Shown in pieces: positions 48,945 through 61,943 of a DNA stretch of 64,000 nucleotides. The first letter of the stretch is position 1. Every line of letters begins with the position of its first letter. The notes under the pieces were generated by a model, which did not search any database, was not told the origin of the DNA, and worked only from the letters and a program-made list of their open reading frames with translations. This DNA is from Cordia subcordata (Eukaryota > Streptophyta > Magnoliopsida > Boraginales > Cordiaceae), in NCBI GenBank assembly GCA_028554755.1, contig JAPTOF010000004.1, forward strand, positions 379,501-443,500. Direction: 5' to 3'. The position numbers were made by a program, and so were the translations under genes.

Positions 48945-51900
48945 TGCTCTAATTCACTTAAAGGCGAGTTAGTATTTATAATAAGAACTTTATTTGCTTA
49001 TAAATATAATTTGTTGAATGTGTAAATTTTATTTATTTTTTTATTTATAAACAAATTTAACTAATTTATAAGCACTCTAATCACCCTCGGAGTCCGAACT
49101 TACAAATGTGGTCTGGGGGTGAGTGAGGGACGGTAGGCTTGATACATTTAGGAGAGGTGGGACCACGCACCAGATTGCAGGAAGTGATCGGGTTTATGAG
49201 GGCGCTGTGGCCCTTGTGTGCGGGTCAGGAAATGAAGTTAGATAGACTACCAAACTCCATTTCAACGTCCATATTCCATCCAGTTCATGTGCCTTCATTA
49301 AACAACTATGTGCCAAAGTGATCCCAAAGGGAAAAGCATGATTCTTGTGGCTTTCCAGAAGCTTACCTTTTTTCTCCCAGTAGATATGTTTGTCCAACTT
49401 TATTTACCACAATATTGTCCTCGGCCTTGAATGCAATGCCTCCTAATTATCTTTTATATATGTATAAAAAAAAAAAACAAATGGAGCTTGACTTACATAT
49501 AACTTATCATAACGTGATATTTGTGCGTATATTAACATTTATGTATCTCTTATGTGTATTAATATACACATACTGAATATCAATTTGAAAGCAAATTTTT
49601 TGAAGTGATTGACATTGAATAGAACTAGTATATTAACGTCGAGGCACAACTACGTTATCCAATATTATTGTAATATAAAATTTAAATTATACAAAAAAAA
49701 ATAGTTACTAAGAAAATTCAATAATCTTGCAAGGAGTCAAATAAATTGTACTTATATTTACACTTTTTTTTTTTGTAAAAATTGAAACCAAAAAAGGTGT
49801 TAATTCTATGCCTTTTATTGTTTTGACATATTTGAAATAAGATTGATTACAAAGTGGGAAAAAAAATGTAGAATATAATAAAAGGGAGTTGGGTGAAAAT
49901 GAAGGTGGGCATATATGGTTTTCTTTTTCTTTTTGGATTTTACTTGATCAAATCGAATTAGAATTTCATATGTAAAATTGATATCGAAATGAAATTGAAA
50001 AGTTAATTTTTTTATTTTTTATTCTCATAAGTAATTTAATATAATTTGAGATGATTTTACAATTATTTAAACTCAGATATTGTAATTTAAATGAACTTAA
50101 ACTTTTTATATTTAATTTTCTTCAACTTTTCATATCTTTGTATATTTAATCCCAATTAGCACAATGGGATTTAACAAAGAATAAAAAACATAAGAAAAAA
50201 GATAATGAAAAACTCAAAGACCAAAACCTAGGTATTTTAAATTATTATTGAGTTTTATAATTTTTGTTACCTTATTGGATAGTTTAATTTTGTTTTTGAA
50301 GTTCAAAATTCTAAACCAAAAAATTCAAAAGCACGGATCAATTTTCACTCTTTTGTGAAAGCCAAAATCTATTTTTAAATTTAGCTTAAATTAGCACAAT
50401 ACAATTTTACCTATGTATTCTTTTAAAATAGTCTAAATTAGTAAACCTAAAACCCAAATGTCCAAAAAAATCAAGTTTTGCGATTTTAAATGTTTAACTT
50501 AATATTTTTTAGCTCAAAAAATCAAATATTTGAACATAAAAATTCAACCAAATTCTCATGTCTAACCCCGATTGAGTGGTTTTCTTTGTAGTTTTTCTAA
50601 CTTGGATTGTGAAAAAATAAAAAATTCAAAAGCAAAAAGGTGTGATTAGGAGAAATAAAAAAGAGAGTGCACATCATTTTAGTTGAGAAAGAAAGGGAAA
50701 AAAAAAGATAAAAATTCAAACCAGTATCTGCCCTAGATAAAAGTTAAAATACGCGATTAAAGAAAAAAATGAGAAAAGAAAGAAGAAATTATTTTGATAG
50801 GGAAGGAAAAAGAAGAAAAAAGTAAATATAAAATTGTAATTGTGTCATGATAAATATAAAAATTACAAACTTGCTATTACAAATATTATACAAATTTTCA
50901 TTGATAATTATACATTTTTTATTTATTACAATATTGCTACTTTCTTTTTTTGTACAACGCATTCATGGAGAAGATCCATAAAGAAATAGCGCTGAAAAAA
51001 AGTGAATCTTTTTATATATTTAGAGAAGTAAAGATGAGTAAATGACGTTTTTGCCCTAGTGGAGAAAAACACAAATGGATGGTAATCCTAAAACCCATTC
51101 TTTTTACTTTAGTAGATATTTAGATAGAATAACTATAATAAAAAGAAGGGGATCTAACTAGAAAAATACAAATATATTTTTATAAAATTTTATTCTTGAT
51201 AAGTTTTCAATAGTAATCATATGTTTTGTAGAAATTCAAAATGATTGAATAGAATATCTAAATTAAAAAATAAAATAAAAAAGGAAATTCAATTTATATC
51301 TAGAAATAATTTTAGATGAATAAAAATGAATGGATATAATTTTTTTAGAGGGAAAAAAGTTATACAACAATGAGACATGACATTAATTGAAAAAGGGCAT
51401 ATACTCTCTTCAATCTTTTATATATAAGATATATAGATTTGATAGTAATAAGTTTTTTTTAATTATTATAAAGAGCTTATAATCATGTGTATATACGATA
51501 AAGATATGATCTTAATATTTGACTAGGTTACATTTAGTAGTTTATAGTATAAATCTAAATGACGATCAAATTGCAAATATGTGCACTAATACTAAAACAA
51601 GGTTGCAACCTGTAAGGAATTTTAATGTCGATGTGTTAAATATCGCTTGATTTTCTTATGTTTTCTCGATTTATGGTTTATACCCTTTAAATTCAACAAA
51701 CGTTGAATAGAACTCTCATTGACAAAATTTATAATTATGACACAGTCAGTCTCTCATCAATGACGATTGATTTTGCAACTACTTCATAAGACAATAACAT
51801 TAAAAAACAATATATTACATACTCATACTTTTTTTTACTCAACCTTCATTATTAGCACCGATGCTGAAACAAATGGAAGTGCAACTTTCAAAACCAAGCA

Positions 51901-52025
51901 TTTCTCCTAGCCATTCACTAATTTGATCTCCTGAGCTTTAGCAAATTGACAAAAGCCTCAAATGTCAAATTATAAAGTTCACCCAAATATTCCCAAATGG
52001 ATAAGTCCTTTTTAACTTGTCCAAT
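48945..52025. other. Long AT-rich intergenic stretch
   Basis: No gene recognised. 49085-49340 is less AT-rich and could be an exon of an unrecognised non-coding transcript or a transposon scrap, but I see no supporting signal. 49900-51900 is extremely AT-rich. Confidence 0.45.
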
Positions 52026-52029
52026 TTAT

Positions 52030-52291
52030 AGGGTGTTTGGAATGATCTTATTTTAAAATACTTATTCTATTAAAATTTAGAGATATCTTATAAGATTTAA
52101 GATATCTTATGACATGCACCATGTATTTAAAAAATGAGATATGATGAATTACTTATTTTTTATAAGATAAAAAGTATGGTTTATTTTGAATTTTTTAAAG
52201 GAGGAGTGATAAGATGTCTTAAATTTTATAAGATTTCTCCCTATTTTGACATGATAAGTATCTTAAAGTAAGACTATAACAAATAAAGCAT
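52030..52291. mobile_element. Probable small MITE with imperfect inverted ends
   Basis: The left arm GGGTGTTTGGAATGATCTTA..., with TTTAAAATACTTAT, is echoed in reverse complement by the right arm GCTTTATTTGTTATAGTCTT..., with TTTAAGATACTTAT. The repeats are diverged and the target duplication is not clear. Confidence 0.5.
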
Positions 52292-52845
52292 TAATTTAGG
52301 TGCTAACACTTTAGAGTTTACTCCCCGTTAGGAGAAAATTGTATCCAAACAAATCAAAGTCGTTGAATTTGGTATTTTTAAATGACTAGAAAATCAAATC
52401 TTAATAATTCGTATCAAATTGGGTAATTGTGATTGAGAAGAAATAAAAGAAGAGGAAGAAACTATAACCATGGATTACAAGAGGATCTTAATCCAAATTC
52501 GTGGAAAGGCATGCATACGGATAAATTAAAAACACATGGGGAGAAATTAAAGAACCAGAAAAGTTTTTAGTTTTACTTCCTTTTTTTTTTTTTTTTTTTT
52601 TTTCTGTTTTGCATCAATTGCACCAATCTTTTGGTACCATTGAGGTAACTTGCTGGCGTGTTATCCTTTTTATCGGATTGACCAAAGAAAAAAAGAAGAA
52701 AAATCATTTTCCCCCTCTGAGGACCCATGAGCTGGTTCGATTTGGTAATAGATTTTAGAGTATTTAGTAATGATCTACCTAATGCTACCTGTAGGCCGAA
52801 GACCATCTATCCTATGTATTGTACAAGGAAAAATTACATAAAATC

Positions 52846-52847
52846 TA

Positions 52848-52878
<31 letters not shown>

Positions 52879-53022
52879 GAAGAGAGAGATAGTCTGCGGT
52901 GTAGTGTATTGTGGTGTTGGTGCCAGCGGTGAGATCGAAGGATGAAAGCATACCCCTTTGAAGGTCAAAGCTGGCACTTGCATTAAACAACAACTCTACA
53001 CCTCTCTCTCTCTCTCTCTCTT
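52846..53022. repeat. GT/GA and CT microsatellites upstream of the TPR gene
   Basis: A (GT)n run passes into (GA)n at about 52848-52890, and a (CT)n run lies at about 53001-53021, some 150 bp upstream of the start codon. Pyrimidine-rich CT runs near the start of transcription are common in plant promoters and leaders. Confidence 0.8.
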
Positions 53023-53170
53023 ATTTACACATCCTTTCTCTTTTCTTTTTTTTTTTTTTTTGGGCCTTTCGTCCATACACACATATATTTGATATTTATA
53101 CTCACTCCCCAACACACACGCAAATACAATTGGGAGAGAGAACTTCATGTTTGATCTCTCCTCCACTGCC

Positions 53171-55441
53171 ATGGCTGTTGTATCTCCATCTCTCTCCGGT
53201 GGAGAAAAAAAGCACTGGTGGCTTACCAACAGAAAGGTACACTCCATTTTCTCTTCATATATGTTTACATGAATCTTTTTCCTTAAAGCTAAGCTGAATA
53301 AAAATAAAAATACATAGATGTTAATAATTAATTTGTTTTATATTATAACAGGTAGTGGAAAAATATGTGCGTGAAGCGAAGGCAATAATGGCGACGCATG
53401 AGCAAAGCGAGATGTCTTCGGCGCTGAATCTTCTGGACGTGGCTTTATCGTACTCTCCGCGTTACGAAGAAGCATTGGAGCTGAAGGCTCGCTGTTTGCT
53501 TTTCCTAAGACGGTTTAAGGATGTTGCTGATATGTTGCAAGATTATATTCCCAGTGTTGGGATGCTTTCGTCATCATCGGATGACGCGTTTTCAACGACG
53601 TCGTCTGATAACTCCTCTACCCAGCTCTCCAAGGAGCGAGTCATGCTTCTTTCCAGCTCCGGTCTTGATGAACCGGTTTTCAAGTGCTTTTCTGTCTCGG
53701 ATTTGAAGAAAAGGGTCATGGCTGGTCTCCGTAAACGATGCGAAAAAGAAGGGCCTTGGAGGTAAACTTTTTTTCCTCTACTTACCATGTTTTTCTCTTT
53801 TTTGTTTCCTTAATTTTCCCTTCCACTTTTTATATTGCAAAAAATAAATATTAGCTGTCATTTGTGAAATAATTTTTCCAAATCCGGACAATGGCTTTTA
53901 GATCACGCGAATCCATTGCCTGCGTTTAATGAGGTTGTCTAAATTTTCATGACATGTGTTTAGACAACAAATTAAATTTAAAAAAAAAAAAAAAGTCAAA
54001 TCTGTTGTGTTTTTTCCAAGTCAGCTTAATCATTGATGACGATTGACGACTCGGTTGTTCATCTGAGTTGATTAGGTAGTGTCATGGAACGAGTTTGATT
54101 TGAAGACAGTGTCGAATGATTCTTTTTTTTTTTTTGTGTCACAGGTACTTAGTTTTGGGACAAGCATGTTGTCATTTGGGTTTAATGGAGGACGCAATGC
54201 TGTTGCTCCAAACCGGGAAACGCCTTGCGACGGCGGAACGTCGCCGGGAGAGCATTTGCTGGTCTGATGACAGCTTCTCATTCTCAAGGTTTCCTCTGTC
54301 GTCCACTTCCAGCAACCAGCCTCCCAAGACAGAGTCAGAGAGCATTTCCCAATTGCTGGTCCACATCAAGCTCCTCCTACGCCGCAAGACTGCCGCCATT
54401 GCAGCCCTTGACGTGGGTCTTCACTCGGAAGCCATCCGGCATTTCTCTAAAATCGTGGATGGTCGCCGTGGAGCCCCTCAGGGCTTCCTAGCAGAATGTT
54501 ACCTGCACAGAGCCTCGGCTTACCGATCCGCTGGCCGAATAGCAGAGGCTATGGCGGATTGTAATAAGTCATTAGCATTGGATCCATCTTGCATTGATGC
54601 TCTAAGTACCAGAGCCACCCTTTTTGAAACCATTCGTTGCCTGCCTGATTCGCTACATGATCTTGAGCACTTGAAGCTCTTATATAATTCTATTTTGTGC
54701 GAGAGGAAATTGCCCGGGCCTGTATGGAAGCGCCAGAATGTGCAATACCGGGAAATTCCTGGTAAGCTATGTTCACTGACAATGAAGATTAAACAACTGA
54801 AGCAGAGGGTTGCTTCCGGTGAAACTGGAAACGTAGATTACTACACCTTGATCGGGTTGAGACGGGGTTGTACAAGATCAGAATTGGAGAGAGCACACTT
54901 GTTGCTTACATTAAGACACAAGCCTGATAAATCTCTTAGTTTTATCGAGAGGTGTGAATTTGCCGATGAACAGGATGTGGATTCTGTTAGGGATAGGGCT
55001 AAGATGTCTGCATTGTTATTGTATCGGATGATTCAGAAGGGGTATACTAGCTTGATGACAAGGATAATGGATGAAGAAGCAGTCGAGAAGCAGAGGAAGA
55101 AGGCTGCAGGAGCATTACAAGCTGCTCATGCAATGCAAGTTCAACAGCAGAACTCTCCTGAGCCAAAACCAAAGGTTGAATTAATTGGGTTATCTCCCGA
55201 GGCCCCCAGTTCTACTAGGTTCGAACATAAGGCTTCCATAGTGGCATCGACGATGGGACCAGCACCAGTGTCTCAAGGGGATAAAATCGATAATATGGCG
55301 GCTGCTAATGTCACCACCGCGGCCACTGCATCAATGTTTCAAGGGGTATTCTGCAGAGACCTTGCAATGCTTGGGAATTTGCTACCTCAATCTGTGTTCA
55401 ATCATCCTCTTCCAGTAAAGTATGAGGCATTAAGCTGTTAA
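53171..55441 (+). CDS. TPR protein with degenerate J-like segment (At3g62570/At4g02100 type)
   Basis: Three exons: 53171-53236, 53352-53761, 54145-55441. They total 1773 nt, 590 residues. Seen: the conserved start EKKHWWLTNRK, N-terminal helical repeats (SALNLLDVALSYSPRYEEAL, LELKARCLLFLRRFKDVADM), a Ser-rich linker, CCHLGLMEDAMLLLQTGKRL, then TPR units (CYLHRASAYRSAGRIAEAMA, DCNKSLALDPSCIDALSTRA). From about residue 389 the sequence NVDYYTLIGLRRGCTRSELE resembles a DnaJ J domain, but the HPD triad is replaced by KPD (418-420), so Hsp70 stimulation is doubtful. I recall the same KPD in homologues. The tail (about 480-590) is low in structure. The ATG at 53171 has an ideal GCCATGG context; the in-frame ATG at 53147 would add eight residues. 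Role unknown; presumably a co-chaperone-like scaffold. Confidence 0.9.
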
Positions 55442-56632
55442 AGGACCAGCATAAAAAATGAAATGAAAAACTGGGGAATCAAAATGAGAAAAAAATTTGA
55501 TTGAAGCCATGAGATGCGAGGGCCTGGCGGCAAAAATCTGATTCTGGTCCATATCTTTGTACAAAAATTGAAGGAAAAAAAAAAAATTACTACCCAGCCG
55601 AGCAGCAAGAATTTTGTTTACCCGTTAATAGTAGTATAGCATGTATTTTTACTTCTTTTTTTTTTTGTTTTGTCTTTTTCTATGTACATGTACAGATTTA
55701 AATTCAGTACCAAATTTTCTACTTTCGAAGTTTCTTAGCTTGGGAAATAAGTGTGAGCCTGTGTTTTACCTATTCAATATCTTTCGTCATTAAATAGGGA
55801 AAGCTAAAAAATGAAATCATTCAAGAGGGGTTGGGTACTTGGGTTTGATGAATGGGGTACATGTTAAATGCATCTGCTGGGCTGCTGCAGCAGAGAGCCA
55901 GAAAACCCCGGCCGGGGGGGGGGGGATTGCGTGGATGGTTGGGAGGGCTTCTGGCTTCTATCTCGTGTCTTATTTGCTTAGGCGTTTGTGTTTACTCTGC
56001 CTCTTGCTCAGGCTTATCCACAACGTCCTGTGTAAACCTGACATCCCCATTAGATCTTTCATTTGAGAAGCTTTCCTTTTTTCCCCTCAAATTCGTGAAA
56101 ACAATAAAAATCACTTGCTTCTTTCCATTCACATCTAGGCGTGAATTTAAAATCTATTAAGTTGCACGCCTCTCAAGATCTAGACTGTGAAACGCATAAC
56201 TCTGGCACAACATCCACAGCCTGCGAACTGGTTTTTTTTCAAAAGGCTTTTTTGTTTCATATATAAACTTCCGAAAAGAATTACTTTTTTTTAATAAATC
56301 AAAATTTCTTTCTTTTGAACAAAATGCTTAATTTGAGTTTATCTTTATCAGAATTTTAATTCTTTTTAAAAAAAACCAATTTAAATAATTATTACTAATA
56401 AACCAATTCAACTTTATTTTGCCGAAGTTTCACCCTAGTTCGTCAGCAAGAAACTTAACCTGAATTGAGAGAAAAGATGCACAGTCTGAGTTAGTTGATA
56501 GTCCATATATATATATATATGTATATATATATTATTTTATTTAAATCATGCACTTTCTCTTCCAATTAATAAAAAAATTTAAATTCACCCCTAATCAATG
56601 TTAATGGGGTTAGCCAATAACAAATGCCGTCG

Positions 56633-56633
56633 G

Positions 56634-56674
<41 letters not shown>
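56633..56674. repeat. (TA)n microsatellite
   Basis: About 20 TA units; a shorter interrupted TA tract lies at 56507-56532. Confidence 0.85.
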
Positions 56675-56675
<1 letters not shown>

Positions 56676-57814
56676 CAGGTTAGAGGCTTATGAGTAGCAG
56701 CTTTCACTCAAAGACTAAAGAAAAAGAGAGTTTGAAATTATGTTGCTTTGGAGCATGCAGCCAGAATGCAATTTTACAACAGAAGCAGCAGAAGGTAATC
56801 ATGTAAAGGCCAACAATGATTTTGGCCCTGTTGTCTCGCTTTGTTATTTTACCCTACTTTACATAATTAAAATCCGCCACTATGAATTTGCACCCCCCCC
56901 AGATTAGGGGAATTACTTGCACATTAGAGCACTATTAATTTTAAAGCCGGAGAAATTGACCTACTGATCTTACAAGTTAACACCAATAGATTTACAAATA
57001 TTCCTAATTAATAGGCTTTTCGTGGAGTCCAATAAAGTAGTAAATTTTGAACTACTAGTACGTCTCCTTTTCTTTTTCTTTTTCTTTGTTCTATCAGTAC
57101 TTCTATGACTTCAAAAAAAATTAAAAATAATAAATTATTTTATCGATTATACAATTTGTTCTTGATGATTGCACGTAGTATAGAGGGGGAGGAATCCGAG
57201 ATGACCATTTTAGCCACTGTGTCCATAATTATTAGCAAGAAAATGACAAGACGAGCCAGGAGCTTCTCTTTTTCGTATATCTGTTTTCCTTTTTTCTTTT
57301 TGTAATCAATTAATTCATCAATTGGCATGTAGATGTAGAACTTGAAAAAGTAATATAAAATAAAAAGAAAATGGTTGACGCTGAAATTTCTTTAATTTAT
57401 ATATGGAAGTGTATAATTCTTGCATAGTTCATCATTTCTGATTACTGATAATGGATTACAACCTGAGTAGTATAAACATGATTAAATGAAAATGAAAAGC
57501 TTGACACGATCATATAATGACAACATACATACTTTCATGCTTGTTTCGTTGTGCTTAATTAGGTTGCAAGTAGAGAAAGTGATATATGACGAAGAGTCAC
57601 GTGCACCCCATAATGACCTTATATTATCTGTAAATGCAAGAGAGCCGTGTGCAATGGGTTGCAATAATACAAGGGCATAATGCATTGATATATACGACTA
57701 TGATAATGCAGTTTAGAATACACAATTTTTGTTAAATATAAAATTATTAGGACAATCACTTCAACGATGTAATATTATTCTACATTTTATGAAACATTAT
57801 ATCTAACTACTTAA

Positions 57815-57816
57815 AC

Positions 57817-57872
<56 letters not shown>
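57815..57872. repeat. (AT)n microsatellite, interrupted once
   Basis: About 28 AT units with one GT interruption near 57831. Confidence 0.88.
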
Positions 57873-60828
57873 GACTACAATAATAACAATTTTATGGTTG
57901 GGTGAAAATTATATATCTTCGTTGAGGGAAAGAAGAAAGAAATGAAAACCATTGCTGCAAGCATGCTCTTATAATAATAAGCGTATATGATATATATGAA
58001 ATGTTTTATTTTCTTGTATCTGTTTTGAACAGTGGGGAATAGTTTGACCATCAAGATTAATCAATAATATGTAGCCAGCTAGCGCTCAGAAGATTGCAGG
58101 TGCAGCGTGCAGATCTCGTTTAGATGCAGTTTGACTGTATTGAAGGAAATAAATAGCCATATGTATATATTCTCCTTCTGTTTACACTTGTTAAGGGGTG
58201 AAATAAATTGCATAATTTTGATAAAATAAGCAGTTATCAAAGACCCATTCTCTGATAAGTCTCTGCACATTCATATCGGACTTATTAGATGGATCTGTGA
58301 CTTTAAAGGAGGCCATGTTTATTGCTTCTTTTTTTTTTTCATAATTAATTATCTTATAAAAGTTCAAAACAAATCATATTTTTTATCTTATAAGATATAA
58401 GTTGTTCATTGTTAACTTATTTTTTATAATATAATTATAAATAAAATATATATATTCAAGTATTCATAAAAATTCAAAACAAATCATAAATATATTTTTA
58501 TACAAAAATTAAATAAAATAAGTATCTTATAATAAACTTATGCGTAGCACAAAATTTGTAACGGGAACACAAGTCCAACCTGAAAAAATGAAGGGCGATG
58601 GTGGAAGAGAAATGGGAAAAAAAAAAAAAAAATGCCTTCACGTCACAGTCTATGGGGTTATGGTTTGTCTTTCGTGTGCATATTTCTGTATAGACATTAT
58701 AGTGGTGCTCACATATGGGTATATGTGATCATATCCTTGTGATTCTCTTTCCGAAGCATTTCTTTTTTTTCTTTGTGACGAAAGAATCAGGTTTTTATCT
58801 GCACAATTTTTCATTAGGTTCACTTTTTTTTTTTTTTTTAACTGCTAAAGACTTTGGTGCCAAGAAGCTAGTCTGATGTCTTATGTTTTGAGAAAGTAAT
58901 TTTTAATTCTTCAAATCTCCTAACGATCTTGACCAATTTTTTTTTTTTGAGTTAAAAAAAGAAAAGTGAGTCGCCAACCATTAATATTATTTTGTTAAGT
59001 TAGCATGCAAATTGCTGTTTCTTGTGGAGATGAACTAGTATTGCATGATTTCTCTATAGTTGGACAACTATTTATTTTGAAAAACTTTATTTACTTAGAG
59101 GAGACATATTTATATTAATTGAGTAATAACATGTAATTAATATTTACGTTATAATTAAGCTGTGATGCTAACCACACATGTTACATTATTGTACGTGATG
59201 GAATACGAAGAAGAATTTTAGAAAGGGTATTAGGAAAAATGACACGTGATGTTTGAAGGTTGGGAACATCGGAAAGAGGAGACGTCGTGGCCAGATATGA
59301 TGGTGTCAGTGGTAGCATGTCATGGTATCATCAATCACGTGACCCCCAGGCCACCTTTTTCTATCTTTTCTTAATATATATCACTGATCCCCCCCCCCCT
59401 CCCCCCCAAAAAAAAAAAAAAAAAGAAAAACTCCCTCATCAAAACTATGTATATTATGATGATGATGCCCATTCTCAAACACCCCACCTGCTTATTACCT
59501 GACAAATTAGCTTTGATCTGCGTTTCCACAATGCGAAAAAGCGCGCACAAGCACAAACCAACATTTAGCATACAGTAATATTCGTTACGTTTCTGATAAC
59601 TTTTCCTTTTTTCTTCTATTTTATTCCTTTTCTTCATTTCTATACTCTTTGTTGGTTTTTGAGATCTCACTTTTTAAGTTAACTTTCCCATAAATTCGTG
59701 ACGTACAACAAAGCAAAAATTTATCAAGTTTTATTAATTTCCCAACCCTGGGAAGAGAGACATGTCTATCAATAAGCAAATCAGCTTTAACGTTAAACTA
59801 TTTCTGTCAAATGCGTGATATACGGACAACTTAATTACGGATAAAATGCTCTCTAGCAAACTCTCTATCAATAAGCAAAATCATATATGTAGATCATAGA
59901 TTGTTATGAATGTAATATACATGTTTTTAAAACGGTAATAATTGAAAATCAATGATATGTGACAACCGTCGGAACGGTCATATCATTTTGAATAACTTTC
60001 TCGTTCCTTGATTTGTGTTTGCCAACAAGTCCAGATCCGGAGCAAGGTCCAAGGCAGATTCATCCCTGTTACTTGTATCGGTTTCCAAAATTGATTGCGG
60101 CCCGATTAAACAGGCCGATGAAAGACTAGCATGAACAGCCAGTGGGTTTGGACTCTGTTGCTTGGATTTTGTTTCTTTCTATTGGGCCTAAAATATGGAA
60201 TTTTGGCCCTGGACAAACTAGGCCTGTTGGCCTTTGGACCCTATTTGCCGGTTTTACTCCAATTAAGCTATCAGCAGCCTCAAGCCTCTTTCCGTTGGCC
60301 CAAAATAAAATATTCTCCAATTACCATATCTGGGCGCATCGGTCTATTCTGAACTTGTGAGGGTAACAAAGAAGATGCGACCCTTCAGTAATTATCACAC
60401 ACAAGAAAAGTTGAGATCCATATGAAAATTTTATATGAGAAATCAGAAATGCGAGAACTTATTATTTTTTCTCGTAAAAATTAAGACGACTACAATTTAA
60501 GATTTTTTCTCGTAAATTAATTCTAATTCATTTTGGCTTCTGTGTCACTTATTTTTCTTCATTTTTTTTGTCTCACCTCTTTCTTATGATAAAAGGGAGC
60601 TTTTATGTTAACAAAGAAGTTTATTTTTATCTTTTATTTTACTTTATACTTATCTCTCTATATTATAATGAGGGGTAATTTTTATTTTTTTATTTTTAAA
60701 CAATTTACTACACTTTTCTTTGAAAAAAAAAATTTAAAACGTGGCACACGAGGCCATCCCTCTAGATATCCGTACACAATTTGTCCCGGGAAAAAAAATG
60801 TCAGTGGTGACGACTGAAGAATTTGTTC

Positions 60829-61339
60829 TGGATTTTTTTATTTGTACTCTTATTTTAATATTTTTTTAAAAATATCTTTGTTTTGAATTATTTTTAAATT
60901 TATCATTTTTAGTATTTGAATTATCAAAATAGTGAATGTGTTATCATTTGCGAAACTTTTTAAATTTTCATATTTGAATTTTAAATGAGTTGCGTAATCA
61001 ATGCTAGCTCGGTAATTTAATTACTGAAAATGGTAATTCACCTACCGATTTGATAATTGAGTAAGTTACTGAAATGATAACTCAATTACTTTTTTTGGGA
61101 AAATCAAAACGGTGAATAAATTATCATTTCGATAATTTAATTGTCGGACTCATATTGATTATGCGACCCATTAAAATTCATTTAAAATTTTAATATGAAA
61201 TTTTATAATATTTCGAAAACGGTAATTTATTCACCATTTTGGTAATTCAAATACAGAAAAGAGTGGATTTAAAAACGATTTCAAAAGAAGGATATTTTTA
61301 AAAGGAATTCTCAAAATTAAGGTATAAATAAAAAAATCC
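60829..61339. mobile_element. Mutator-type foldback element, about 511 bp
   Basis: The left end reads TGGATTTTTTTATTTGTAC and the right end, reverse complemented, GGATTTTTTTATTTATACC. The arms keep pairing inward for 100 bp or more: GTATTTGAATTATCAAAAT at about 60910 pairs with GTATTTGAATTACCAAAAT from the right arm. The 9-bp AATTTGTTC (60820-60828) and AATTTGCTC (61340-61348) differ at one base, consistent with an aged Mutator-type duplication. No coding sequence. Confidence 0.65.
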
Positions 61340-61553
61340 AATTTGCTCAAAAAAGTATTGTCCTCCTCGTCAAAGTAAAAAATATTTTGTGGATTGTTTT
61401 ATATTTTATTTATTTTTGTACATCGCTTCCTATATTATAATATAATAAGGGGTAATGTTAAATTTGACCCCCCAAAGGAGGCCAAAAAAAAAGAAGAGGT
61501 CAGTGGTGACGACTGAAGATTTTTTTTTTCAAAAAAAGTGACCACAAGTTTAA

Positions 61554-61781
61554 GGACATGTTTGAATTGGTTTTTTTTTTTAAAAAAAATTAATTTTTTT
61601 GTTAAAAAATTATATTAAATTTATAATAATTATTTGATTAGGTTTTAAAAAAAAGTTAAAATTATAAAAAAATTCAAATATAATTTTTTTTAAAATCGAT
61701 ATTTTTAACTTTTAAAATAAAAGTTATTTTTTAAAAATAATTAAAAATTTATATTTAAAAAAAAACCAATTCAAACGATCC
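61554..61781. mobile_element. Small MITE directly upstream of the TMEM205-like gene
   Basis: The left end GGACATGTTTGAATTGG and the right end (reverse complement) GGATCGTTTGAATTGG match closely. Both then run into T-rich stretches, giving an A/T foldback. The duplication is unresolved. It ends about 160 bp before the start codon at 61944. Confidence 0.55.
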
Positions 61782-61943
61782 CCGTGTACTACAGAATAAG
61801 AAGAAGAGAGTTGTGGAAGATAGCAGCGGTTAGGTAAGGAGAGAGTGTGAGAGGAAACAAGTTTAGCAGCATATTTTATATTTATATTTAGAAAGAAGAA
61901 GCAACCAGAAAAAAGAAAGAAGAGATCAATTGTTACTGTTATC

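Larger units (their letters stand above)
55442..60658. other. Intergenic stretch after the TPR gene
   Basis: The first few hundred bases are probably 3' untranslated. No further gene is supported. 59220-59350 is less AT-rich and has ACGTG cores (59240, 59336). 60020-60350 is also less AT-rich and has several GGCC/TGGGCC motifs, yet no coding frame I trust. A C-rich/A-rich run lies at 59390-59424. Confidence 0.45.

Noticed and set aside
60126..60360. Hydrophobic 64-73 codon frames
   Set aside because: Overlapping in several frames and both strands with no start context or match; typical of a short less AT-rich patch.
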